Source: Pyrocephalus nanus (taxonomy: Eukaryota; Chordata; Aves; Passeriformes; Tyrannidae). From it: DNA of 64,000 bases. The stretch spans positions 4,369,501 through 4,433,500 of the forward strand of contig CM076277.1 of NCBI GenBank assembly GCA_038380795.1. The letters run 5' to 3'. The notes below the pieces were generated by a model. The model saw only the letters and a list, made by a program, of their open reading frames with translations. It was not told where the DNA came from and searched no databases. Position numbers and translations under genes: made by a program. Shown here piece by piece: positions 35,481-47,600 of this stretch (position 1 is the first letter of the stretch; each line of letters starts with the position of its first letter).

Positions 35481-38400
35481 AGCTCTGGGAGCTGTGCTGA
35501 CACGTGAATAAAACCCTCAAAGGCGTTTTGTGTTTAGGTATTTCCAGTCCTCTGATGTGCCCCGTGGATCACGGTACAGATGGCAGGGATGCAGAGGGCA
35601 GCCTTTGGAGGAGCTGGCCTGGGAGAGGGGCTCCCCAGAGCTGCCTGCTGCACCCCTGGGTTAACCACACAACTGAGATAAGGACCCCCACCCCACACAC
35701 GCAGTGCCAGCTTACCCTCAGACATCACCCATGGCTAACCAAGGAATGCTTTGATCCCCTTAGACTGAATTTCTGTGCCTTTTCTTCTGCTCTTTCAATT
35801 TTCAGTAACGCCCTGAGCCTTCTGAGAAGGAAATTTTCCCTCTGCAAAGGAAATTTAAGAATGAACTGAGAAAATCCTTCAAGGTTTGACCAGTGAGGAA
35901 ATTACTAATGTTCAGATTTTGTGACCGTCTGATGAAAGCAATGAACACAGAAGGAGCAAGGTAACATCTCACTGTCTATCAGTGCAGATACTGGGCGTGA
36001 TAATGTTTCCTGTGGGTCTGACTGTATCCATGCCACAGCCTGCATTGATCAGATGAAGGTCCTAAAGTAATTCCCCACCTTTCTTAGGCATTTACCATAG
36101 ATATTACTAAGGTTTGAGAAGACAGCCCCTGAATGTATGTAGATGAGCCCCCCCTTCCCACAGAGACGGCATAAAATCCTTCAAGAAAAAATGTAATTCA
36201 GTTAGACTTGTGAATGATAATGAGTTTCTATTACACCCCGCTGAGAGTAGCAGCAACATCTGAAAACTCTTTTTCGCTGTCTACAAGCAAGCAATAGCTC
36301 TTTTATTAGAAACAGGGGTGGAGCTGATAGCCTGGACTGTTGCAGCTCCAAACTTCCTTCAAGACCAAACCCCTGTCAAAGATGATGCTGTGGATTACAG
36401 CTCTGGATCTGCAGGTGTTTAGAAGAGACAATGAACCTCTCCTCCCAGCTCAAGCCACTCCTGATTTTCTCAAGCTCTGTCATAACCTCCCCTCCACCTC
36501 TTCTTTTCCAAGTTGGACTCCTTGGCTCCTTTGCTGTTTGTCCCTGGGGAAAAGCTGCTCTTGGCTCTTGCCCAGCCTTGCAGGACATGCTGCAGCAGGG
36601 AGCCAGGTGGTGGCTTGCTCAGTGCCGTGACAAACTCTTGTGGTTTGTTCTCTGTTTGTTCCTTGGTAATTGCTCACACAGGGTTCACCTGTTTGATTGC
36701 GGTCCCACGGGGTCTCTCTGCCCTTAGTCCAGCATTCCTTGGTGTCTGGTGAGGTCAAGGACCATCAGAGTGGATACACACACCTATATGTATGAATATT
36801 TATATGTATGTGCACACACACAGGTAACACTGTGGTTTCTTCCCCCCCCATGTGCATAATTTATATTCAACTCCATCACATCTCATCAAGTGCTGTTTTA
36901 CCTCTCACTTTTATGAGGTCTTTACACTCAGCCTTTGTTCACTTTGGGAATCGGGGATTTTTTTTTTTAAGAATGAAAAGGAGAAAACACAATCGGTTGG
37001 TCCCTGCAATGCAGGAGAGGGGAGTTTTTTTCTACATAGAAATAACAGTTTTATCTCGGACCCCAAAGACACCAGGATGAAAACCACTTGTGAATTTTAT
37101 CCAAGAGAGTTCATTGCCTTAATCCTGGATAATCCATATCTAATCCTTTTTATAATCTTCCTCATCTACTTGCCTCAATAGTTTACCACAGCAGGGAGTT
37201 TTCATTTCATAAAAGGAATATTTTCCTCTTCCTGTTTTGCAATGAGTTTTACTTTCACAGAGGTTTTCCTTCTGCAAAGGTTCTTTATCCAAACCAAAAA
37301 TATATTTTCTCTTTTTGATGCCATGCCTTGTAAATGACTGAGGAGCTGTTTTGTTTCCCAACAGGACTTGCAATCCAGGTGGCTCATAGCTGCTACCAGA
37401 TATACTTTGGACCCAGGAACAGTCACAGACCCCTAAAACCCACGAATGTCAAACACATACTGAGCAGAGTAAATATATATATTCATTATTGAACAGAATA
37501 CATTTTATCAGAAGAAAAGCAATCCTCAGTAGCCTATAATGATGCTAAACCAGTATATTTCAGGGCTGGTCATGTTGGGGAGAGACGAGAAATCCTGTAT
37601 TCTAGATGGGGCCATATGGGACAACAACCTGTTCCAGCTGCCTTTTCCAAGATCTGGTACAAAACCATCCTGAAGAATTTTTAAGACACTCAGACTTAGC
37701 CTTGGTCTCTGCCAGGCAATCTGGACTGCCTGGCCAGCCTGTCAGGGAGCCCTTCTGCCAGTCAGGACCTTCACCAGTGAGGATTCTGCAGCCTGGGAGA
37801 CTGCAGGAGGTGCAGGCAGGAGGCAGGAAAAGGCAGAGCTCTGCCCTCCTGCTCAGTGCTGTGTGGGCCAGGGGCAGAAGGCAGAGAGAAATCACATTTA
37901 TGGGACCTGAGAGGTTTAGTTTTCAGGTCACAGCACTCAGTGATGTAGCAGACATGTTGATTTCTGGCTGGAGAATCTGCTTGAATTATCTCTACTGTGC
38001 ATAAGGAAACAAGACAGATGTGCGTTTTCCTTTTTGTGTGCGTGTGAATGTTTAAAAAAAGGCTACACAGAAAATGTGGCTGCTACATATCACTGCTTTC
38101 TCATCCTGACAGAAACAAATCAGCCAGCCTTCAAACTTTTGTTAACCACCCAGGGTGAAGGGGACATAGCACCTCCTTGTGAAGTAAATAACATGACTGA
38201 GGTTCAAGGCTAGTATAACACACAGAGCACAAAGCACAGTATTGAACTGAATAATCTGTTAGTGATCAAAGATCTGGAACCAAATCCATGCTCTACAAAT
38301 AACTGTACCAAGACAGATAATAACTAAGAGAAACAGGCAAATCTGTCACCAGGGTGTGGGTGGTGCAGTCTGTAAGTTTTGGGTTTGCTCAGGAAACCTC

Positions 38401-39165
38401 CAAATTTTAACCCTTAGTAATCACAGAAGAAATCCTGCCTTTCATTAAGCTGGAGCATCCTCACTTGAAATTCAAACCTTCGTGCTCAGCTACCCAGCTC
38501 CTCATTTCATTATGAATTTCAGAAATTGCCCCCTGACCCTGCCTGCAATTTCCAAACCACAGGCCAATTACACTCAGCTAACGAATGTGGTTGGCACCAC
38601 ACTGCGTGGCTTCTGCTAATGAAGAACCTGCTCCTCACAGTGGCTACTGGGAAGCAAGAAGATGAGCCCCCCCTTCTCACCCATCATCAACAGTATCTCT
38701 GAAAATCCCTGAAGATTTTTTCAAGTTGCTGGTGATACAAGCAGTTTCCTAGCCGTGCTAGATCTTAAATACAAGCAGATCACTTCCAGCTGCTCCTTAT
38801 CTAATTTCTGTTGTCATCTGACACTGCTCATTTACAGTATATCAATCTAACTTGGGAATATTTGGAATATTAATTAGGCGACGGCCTCAGCTCATTACCA
38901 TGGATGCACTGAGCGGGATGCACGGCTGTTTACAGGTACCCAAACTGCTGTGCAGAACAAATAATCACTGTTCTCCCTCAGGGAATGTCTGGGCAGAACT
39001 ACTCAAACCAGCTTCAACTGAGCCAGCTTGGGTGCTGTGCTGTGCTTCAGCCACCACAAGGAGCTTTGGGGAGACATCAGATATGTCAGGATTTGTACAG
39101 CCCCGCTTCGAGCTGTGCTGGAACAACCAGGCTGAGCCACACTGCAGTTTCCCTTGGATTTATTC
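35481..39165. other. Gene-free unique sequence with short simple repeats
   Basis: A CA/TATG mixed microsatellite lies at about 36774-36823 and a T12 run at about 36959-36970. Two non-repetitive stretches (35880-36140, 38820-38940) look like conserved-element candidates. Open frames at 36340-36760 are low-complexity and overlap on both strands. Confidence 0.45.
36774..36823. repeat. Mixed CA / TATG microsatellite
   Basis: acacacac, then tatgta words, then gcacacacacag: an imperfect alternating purine-pyrimidine tract. Confidence 0.8.
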
Positions 39166-39400
39166 ATAAAATCATAGAATCACTTAGGTTGGAAAAGCCC
39201 TGTAATATCATCAGGTCCAACCATTAACCCAGCTAAACCATGTCCCCCAAGTGTCACATGCACGCATTTTTTTGAACACTTCCAGGGGGGGTGAATCCAC
39301 CACTTCCATGGTTTCAGCCTGTTTCAGTGCCTGACCACCCTTTCAATGAAGAAATTTTCCTTAATATCTAAGCTAATTTGAGTCCATCTGAACCTGCCTG
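39166..39400 (-). mobile_element. CR1 LINE 3' fragment, antisense (about 235 bases)
   Basis: ataaaatcatagaatcactt, aggttggaaaagccctgtaa, ggtccaaccattaacccagc, aaccatgtcccccaagtgtc, cacttccagggggggtgaat, ccaccacttccatggtttca and tttcaatgaagaaattttcc follow in order. This is a third CR1 3'-end type, distinct from the two abundant ones. Confidence 0.94.
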
Positions 39401-41011
39401 TGCTCAGGACCCACACAGTAAGCTCAGAGGTGCTGGTAATGTCCCCTGAGGAGCATCTGCTGCCTGCCCTACCCCACTAACAAGGTGCAGGAGGGTGCCA
39501 GGTCAGGGTGGGCTGCTCTGGTGGGTTCTTGCCCAGATTTCCAGTGGGTTTTCCAGCCAATGCTGAGCTGCTCTGTGATTAGCAGTGCACTTCAATCCTG
39601 CTCCCCCACCCAGCCTGCAGTCCCTGATGGCGACCCTGCCCTCTCTTTTGTCTCACTTCTTAATGACAAGGCTGGATTATAGAAAATTCTTGGAGAAGAA
39701 AAGCACGGTGGGCTCTTCTCTACCTAAAAAATGTGGGGCAGCAGGAGCTGGTCCTTTCTGGGAGCACTCAAACGTGTGACAGCACTTTACCCCAACCCCA
39801 CTTCTTGCTGGGATGGGAGCAATTACCAATAGCCACAGGCTATTATCAATGATAACTGATAATTATCAATATTATCGCATAAATGAGAAAACAGGGGCTT
39901 GGCTTCTGCAAAGTGCAGCTCATGTGGCAGCACACGGAGCTGCTTCTCTCTCCTGCACCCACCTGTCTGCCTGTAGCCTTGCCCCAACAGGGCTTTCCTT
40001 GATTTTTGTTTTCTGAGGGAGAGGATGAACCAGAGAGACCAGACCCACTCTGCTGCATCCCAGCTCTGCAGCTCTGCTCAGATGCACCACCACACACCAG
40101 CGTGGTGAGATGCAGGATTCAGCCCCTCCTGCATCTTCCCTGATGAGGCAGAATTGAGGAGCCAGTCAATGAACACACACAAAATTGAACACACATGCAC
40201 TAAAGCTGTCATTTAAATGCCTGGAAAATAGCCTAATTTCTGTGTACTCTGGCTGCCTATTACTGAGATGCTAAAGGAAGATGGGCCAGTGACTGACAAA
40301 GTGAGACATTAACTCCATCGAGCAGATGGAGAATGGCATAATTATGAAAATAATAGCAGTGATTGGCCAAGATATGACCAAAAAACAATGTTGTATGAAT
40401 TATTTACGTTCAGGGTTGTTGGAGCCTAATTTATTGTAGTGTTTGAACAGCGAGAAAAAACACAGAAATCATGGCTCCTGAAATGCTCATAATAGGTGGT
40501 ATAGCCCAGAAGAACTGCTCCCAGCTACAGGGGTTTAATTGCATCTCCTGATGAATGAAATTAACCTTTATTTGGGGCTGATGTGCACATGTCACCCACC
40601 AGCATTTCTCACAAGGCTCACGCCTGCTGCCACCACAGTTAATGTCTTAAACGAGTTCACCACGGTCTGGAGCGAGCCCAGCTCAGAGACACCAGGGTGT
40701 CAGATCAGAGGGATTGAGCTGTACCCACAGGACCAGCTCTGGAGCAATTAAAGTCCCTCATCAACAAACAATTTGCAGGGAGATGGGGAAAGACCAAAAA
40801 AGGAGTTGGTTTTGAATAAGAAGAAAGCACGTGCTGCAGTCCTGCTTGTGCTTCCATGTTTCAGGAGAGGCAAACCATGGTGGTCAGCCAGGAAAGCCTG
40901 TGACCTTTCTAAATAAAACACTCTAACCTAGGAAATTGAAATATGGCTGGGAAGATTGTCATGCTGCCAGGAACACTTACATTTTTCATACTTAACCCTA
41001 AATCTTCTCAC
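39401..41011. other. Gene-free unique sequence
   Basis: Includes a cluster of GATA-type motifs at 39842-39877 and an AT-rich non-repetitive stretch at 40195-40500. No transposon or gene recognised. Confidence 0.5.
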
Positions 41012-41092
41012 CTCTCTGAAGTTTTACATCAATTTCCCTGCCATGTTTGCTGTTTGTCAAAGCCAGTTGGTCCCAGCTCACCCATCGCACTC
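41012..41092 (-). CDS. Candidate internal coding exon (26 codons), gene unknown
   Basis: On the minus strand the acceptor tract GTGCTCTTGCTGCCCCCAG precedes 41092 and the donor AGAG then GTGAGA follows 41012. The 81 bases start with two bases completing a codon, then 26 sense codons, then one base, so the exon is phase 1 to phase 1 and frame-neutral if skipped. The peptide contains VRWVSWDQLALTNSKHGRE and then IDVKLQR. The frame is also open upstream of the acceptor, and a second minus frame is open too. Neither a family nor a partner exon could be found. Confidence 0.28.
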
Positions 41093-44000
41093 CTGGGGGC
41101 AGCAAGAGCACCTGGGCTGGTGGGATCAGCTCTGGATGTGCAGACCTGCCCTCTCCCCTCCTCCTGCTGGGCTTTCTCCTCACTAATTGCTGTGTCCTCC
41201 TCCCCATTGCCTGGATGAAGGATTTTTTGGGATTTAATCACGCTTTTTTATTCACGGGACTCCTGCCTCTTTTGCAGCTCCAGACAGACACTGCTTGGGG
41301 AACAAGAGAGTTATTCAGTGCTTTAATTCATCCTCATTCTATAGGGAACCTCTGCCTTATTTACTGCACCCCTCCAGCCCTCATGCTTGATTATTCCTCG
41401 TCTTTCCAGGGCCGTTCATCATTCTGCCTCCCAGATGCTAATCAGTCTCTCTCTGCAGAAAACTGCTCTTGCCCTTGCTGCATGTGGAGAAGTTGAGGGC
41501 AGAGGGACACCTGTGATGCCCAGAGGAGACCAACTGCAGAGCTGGAAATCAAGTCCACGAGGATGGTCCCCACCTCCCTGGCTGTGCCCCACCACTGGCA
41601 GCCTCATTTCCCAGAGGGGTGATCATCACTTTGGGTACCAGATACCCCCTCATCACATGAGAGGGGCCCACAGCTTCATCAGAGATGGACCCAGCACCAC
41701 CTGCCCTATTTCTGTTTGCTCTGTCTCCCTTTTGATACAGATTGCTCATAAAGCAATTCCTTCACTGCTCAGTCTTGATTCCTTCCATGGCACCACCCCG
41801 TTCTTACTCTGGGCAGTGTCATGGGAAGGAACAGCACAGGGTCAGTGATTACAGGATGACATGGGCAAGATAAAATGGAGCATTTTTAGATTTCCTGAGT
41901 TTGCTCCCTCGCAGCCTCAGCTGCCTCCACTCCTCAGCCAAGACGAGCTTCATTTCCACCGAGGACCCAAAGTCCTATACTAAAAAGGAACATGAAATTT
42001 TAAAGATGGAGTCATCCACATGCTCTCCAGCAACCCCACATCTTCCTGCTTACAGCACCTTTCAAATAATTGCCTCCCAGCCCTATCCTGAACCCCAGAT
42101 ACTGAGCCCTGCCCTCTCCCCCTGCCTCCAGCTCAGACCTCACTCAGCCATGGGAGAGAGAGGCTGTGTTCCTCCAAGGCTGGCTGAATGCAGGTACCAA
42201 AGGACCTCCGAAATTCAATATTTTATGTCTTTCTGATGTAAAAGCCTCAAATTCAGCTGTAGCTGCAAAACTTTCTGAAGCCAAGGATGAGCTGCTGGGG
42301 CCAGAGAAGCAGCATCCCTGCTCAGCAGTGTGTGGCTCACACAACCACAGCCTGTGGAAGGGGAGAAAGGTGGAAAAAATAAAAAAAAAAGTGCTGTAAA
42401 CTGCTATAAAATGTTATACACAGCCTTGGTAACCTACCTAGAGTCTTGCTGCAGAAAAAACCTGCAGCACTTGACAGGAGACCTGGCTTAGCCTGCTGCA
42501 CCTGAGCAGAACTGAGCAGTGCCCACAGGATTTGTGTCTAATTAAAGTAACACACAGCCACTTAATGCAGAATTGGGAGTTCTATTGAACTCCCGATTCT
42601 GCCACCTGAATACTTTCAAGTCAGTACCAACAGAGGTCAGAAAGTCCAGTGAAGTTCCCCCCACAGTGCCTGCAAACCCCACAGAGCCTCTGCTGCTCAT
42701 GTCCCTGCCTCCCAGGAGCAGGGAATTCACTCGATCCAGCACCAAAGAGGAAAGGCTCATTTTTGACTAAATTTTTCCTCGGTTAGGTTGTTGTGTTTTG
42801 CTCCATTTTATTTAAGGCAGGAAAAAAAAAATATTAATTACATGCTGCCAAGATCTTGGGAGAAAAATTCAATATTATCTTTTACGGCAAAGAAGGAATG
42901 GATTAAGGCTCCATTCCAGATCCAGCACAGGCCTGACTTTGACGTGCCGAGGAAAATAATAACTTTCAGCACATACTAATTGTCTTGTTAACATGGATTA
43001 TGCAGCCAGCCAAATAAATGTCATTCACACTTTCATGAGGAAGAACATAAATCTGAAAATCAGAAATGCACATTTTTTTAATCTTTTATTTCCTTCCCAT
43101 TCTTGCATTCATAGCCTAAATATATTTACATTTTTAATCCATGCAAACAAAGCAAGACTCTGCTGGAGACTTTTGAAACCTCCCAAGGGTGCCAAGCTCA
43201 AGGTGATCAGATTTTTAAAATAACTAGCTTGGTTCCCATGTAGCTTTAAAACCAGTTTATACTTCCTTGGCACTGCAGAGCAGTTTTGAAATGAGGATAA
43301 TTTACACTCAATTTAATTTACACTGAGCCCCCTTCACATGCCAGCACAGCACAAACACACTCTGGGTTGGCCTCAACTCGGTGTGCTGAATGCTCATTTC
43401 ATTCCTCTGAGGGGAGGGATGAGTCCAAAAATGGGGAGCACAGCTTGGAGTGGTTTCCCTAGGGGAGGTGACTGCCTGACCCCACCAGGCTGGTTCCTCC
43501 CTTGGCTTAACCCACCTCCCTCTCAGCAGTGCAATGGAGAATTTTCTCTCTCAAAGCCCTCGTGGTACCTCCACACTCACCTCGTGCCAGGAGTGGGTGA
43601 TGTGACTCACAGAGTCACCTCTGCTCAGCACAACAGCAGCCAGACCCTCCTGAAAGGCAAAACAACTGTTTGGCTGAAGGAAGAAATGGCCAAACAAGGA
43701 GATTTAGACTAACACAGATGACAGATAAACTTCACTCGTTAACTTTGCCTCTGCAGTTGTTAAATTTCAGCACTCAGCTCTCCCTCACAGATCAGCCCTG
43801 GAGCAGCAGCCCCCGCCGAGGGGCCCACAGAGCAGCTTGGTGTCCGACCTCCCTGACACAAACTGGATTTCTCAACAGAAGCTGCTCTTTAGGCTTTCTT
43901 TTATTTTACAGCAGCCTGGCAAACAGCACAGCTCTGGGCTAAAGCTCCCTCCCACCAGCCTGTTCCCGTGCAGGATTATCCCTTGCCCAGCTCCAGCACT

Positions 44001-44487
44001 GCCGCAGCTGCTCCCGGGTTTGCCACACGCTAATCCAGCTTCTGGCTTGGGCAGCTCTTCTAACACTGCTCCTTATCACACCAGTCTGCTGGGATCACTT
44101 TAATCACTACTATCCCATCTTTCCTGGTCTCTTCTGCTCCAGTGTCAGCAGCAACAGCGCTTCCAGCGCTTGGTGGGAGTGTTGGAGCTGTCCCCACACC
44201 ACTGCCCTTCTCCCTCGTGGTATTTCTCCCCCTTCACACTCACACCATTGCCATGAACCAAGTCCAAACCTGCCACACGAGACACCCTGTGCCTGACTCC
44301 CAAACTGGCTCTGAGCTCAGCATCTCGGTGCTGCAGAGATGAATGTCCTCAGCTGGGCCCTGGCTCTGGGTTACTGAGAACCAAACCCATGCCAAGGTGC
44401 TGTTCTCCTCCAGGGCAGGAAAAAAGCTGGCTCAGAGGGTACATGCTCTGCAGGCTGGAGACGAAGCTCCAGGCCAGAAGTGCCAGA
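41093..44487. other. Gene-free unique sequence
   Basis: Moderately GC-rich around 41300-42150 and 43380-44340, giving many overlapping open frames (up to about 150 codons at 41047-41496 and 41387-41848). None shows domain-like sequence or a convincing splice pair. No repeat recognised. Confidence 0.45.
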
Positions 44488-44632
44488 CATGGAATCACAG
44501 AACGGTTTGGGTTGGAAGAGACCTTAAAAAATCACCACGTTCCACACCCCTGCCACGAGCAGGGACATCTTCCACTAGACCAGGTTTCTCAAAGCCTGAT
44601 CCAACCTGGCCTTGAACATTTCCAGGGATAGA
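44488..44632 (-). mobile_element. CR1 LINE 3' fragment, antisense
   Basis: ggaatcacagaacggtttgg, gttggaagagaccttaaaaa, acccctgccacgagcaggga, catcttccactagaccaggt, tccaacctggccttgaacat and ttccagggatagatccc. Confidence 0.95.
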
Positions 44633-47600
44633 TCCCTGTCTCTCTGCAGGGAAGAGGCTGGGGGGTTATTTTTTTGTGCAGCTCTGAAGTCCTGCTGCAC
44701 TGCACGAAAATAAATCCACACCTGCTGTAAAAAGCCCCGACACTGCAGCATCACCCAGCTGAGGAGCAGAGCTGGCAGAGGGGGAAGCAGCCTTGACAGA
44801 GCAATTCCAGCAAAAGCTTACGGACAGACACAATTAAAACAAGCACCGTAGTTTCAATTAACTGTTCTCCCCAGCAGCACGGGCTTGGAAGGGACTCTTA
44901 ATAGATCTCTTCCACCACAGTGCACAAACTCTATTGCCACTGCTTCACCGATTATTGAAAGTTAGCAGAGTGCAGCAGTTCCCTCACACCACCTTCAACA
45001 GCGATTCGAGGATCTGTCTGTTATTAGCAGCCATTCCGTAGATGGAGAGGTTAAGCAGGGTATGGACTGGTGCCGTTTTTCACACAGTTTATCTCCCAAA
45101 GCCCCGGGGTTGCTGCCTTGGGGGGATGCACTGGCCCTGCTCCCACTGCCGGACCCGGGGAAGGGAGCAGCATCCCAGCCCCCTGAGGAATGGCAGGACC
45201 ACGCTGAGCCTGCCTTGATTAAATCACAGGAGCACACAATTCTCCCGTCGCCTCGGGCTGATTGGGAACAAGGCTCAGCATAATCGCTGATAGATTTTGT
45301 TCCTCAGACAGAGAGACATCCTGATGGTTTTAAACTTTCTTTTTTAGCTTGCAAAACACACCCTGGGGAGGGCAGGCTCCTGCCAGCCCCACCGTGTGCC
45401 TTCTGCACGTGGCCTCCTGATGGAGCAGGGAGTGCAGAGCAGATTAATTTAGCCAGGTGTGAAGGTCAGCACCTGCCTGTCTGGAGGTTTGGGAGCAATA
45501 TTAAATATAGCATCCACACTGTCAGTATGCAGAGGCTCTGGAAGAAATTTTGGCTTTAGCAGCCAGCAAAGCAGAGAGAACCAAGGAAAGCAGAGCTGTG
45601 TCTCCATTTCCCACCCAAAAACACTCTGTAAGAAGCAAAGGGTTGTTTTTAATAGAAATTATTAGCCTTTGATATGCCTGACCTAGAGATGTCAGGGATT
45701 CCCTAATTCTGCAGTTTTGAAATCAATCCTGGCAGACTTTCTAAAATACCTATTATAAAAACAGACAATACCACTCAAGTTTTTCATGAGAAATGGCAGC
45801 TACCAATATCTTTCTCATTTGCTTTTCCCCTGGCTTCTCCTTGCCCACGAGCAAGTGAAGTGTGCCATGAGGGGCTCAGAAATGTGAATCACAAGAATCA
45901 GAGATCATGTCTGGTCTTGGCACAGACTTCCCCTGCCCTTGTGTCTCCACTTCTGCACTTGTAAAAGAAGGTGATGGAGATATCCACCAGCTTTCTACAA
46001 AGATATCACAGTGCCCTTGGACAGAAAGTATTATAGAACTGTGAATTATTAATTTTCTTCTAGAACTGGATATCCCCATTAGTTCCTTCAAGTCCTAATG
46101 AACATAGTCTTGTTCTTTTCTTCATTCTTCTTCCTATAAATGTCCACTTTAATTTAGGTTACCTCCAATTGTCCCTAAGGCCCTCAAGCATGGGACACCA
46201 TGAACACCCAGCTCCCCCTTTTCTTTTAGCTGAAAAACAGTCTTACACACTTAAGTTCCTCATAACCAGGAGAATTACCAGGTCCTACTTTACTGTGGAA
46301 AGCACCCAAGCAGATATTTTTACAACCCCCAAGATGCAAATTCATGCTGTAGGTTTTCCCTCAGCCTCCTTCACCTGTTCAGCTATTTCTGCAGGGCTTT
46401 TCAGAAATCTATTACCCTTTGAAGCCCTTGCCTGTCAAATTGCATTGAAATCGGTCAGTTCTTCAAACTTTAACAAGGTTAGTCTGACAGGAGGGCTCAC
46501 AGGCATTTGGGATTCCCACAGCCCTTGTTCTCCCCTGTACAGAAGCATAAAAACCCCAACAAACATAACTCCCTCCTCCCACCCAGCCTGATGAGGATGG
46601 TGCCTCTGGGATGAACAGCCCCCAGGCCAGGATGGGATGCCCTGGACTATGGGGAAAGGTCCAGGTGGAGGCTGAGATTAAAAATCAGCCCCCACGGGGC
46701 TGTACCCCAAATTGGAGGGAGGCACAGGAGGCAGAGCTCTGAGATGGCAGCAGTGCTAAACCAGAGAGGCAGCTTTCCAGTCTGGATCCTGATCTGACTT
46801 TATTTTCAGATGGTTGGTGGTCTCCTGCTACTCCTGTTCTGCAGGAGGACTCCAAGATTTAAACCAGACACAAGCTTTGGGGTGTGTGTAGCAGAGGACA
46901 GCAGGGACTGAGCACCCCACTGGTTTGGGATGGTTACCCCCAAATCAGTGCCCAGGTAAGGAACAGATTTCTGAGCAATATGTAGCTGTGGCTGGATAAT
47001 TCCTGCAAACATCTGATATTGATTCCAGGTATCCAGGGGAGGAAATGAGCAGTGAAAATAAGCATGAATGTGTAGGGAGAGAGAAAAGTTTTTCTTTGGA
47101 TAAAGGAAGGTGACTTTAAGGACAATCAAATGCAGTTAAACCACACCTGCCCTCTCCTAGAATATCCCAATGCAGATTTACAAACTTGCTGAGATATTTT
47201 TTATGAACTTCGATTTCTTTCCTCTGAAATCTCTACCTGTAGTCGAGAAAATTCCTACACAAATCCCACTTTGCACTGTATAATTCAAGGTTTCCTGACA
47301 TGCATCCATTCTGAACATGGTCAGCATGCCCTGGGCTGCCTGCACCCCTCAGTTCCCCACCAACACCTTGCTTGCCCTGCTTCTCTTTTATCTTAAAAAT
47401 GATAATGAGTTTTCTCCCCCTTTTGGTCTGGATCTCTCTCTTGTTTTTCTCCAAGGGTTTTCAAATATTGGACAAGACAAGACAAAAATTCTGTCTTGTT
47501 TTTTTTTTTTTTCCCCTAGCTTGAAAGGAATAATTTCACCTCGATGGCTGCAGTGAACAAGCTGCAATAACAAGAAGCTTTTCCAGAAGGGTAAATTAGT

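Noticed and set aside
44888..44925. Possible old CR1 end (cttggaagggactcttaata)
   Set aside because: Only about 30 bases match and no flanking CR1 blocks follow.
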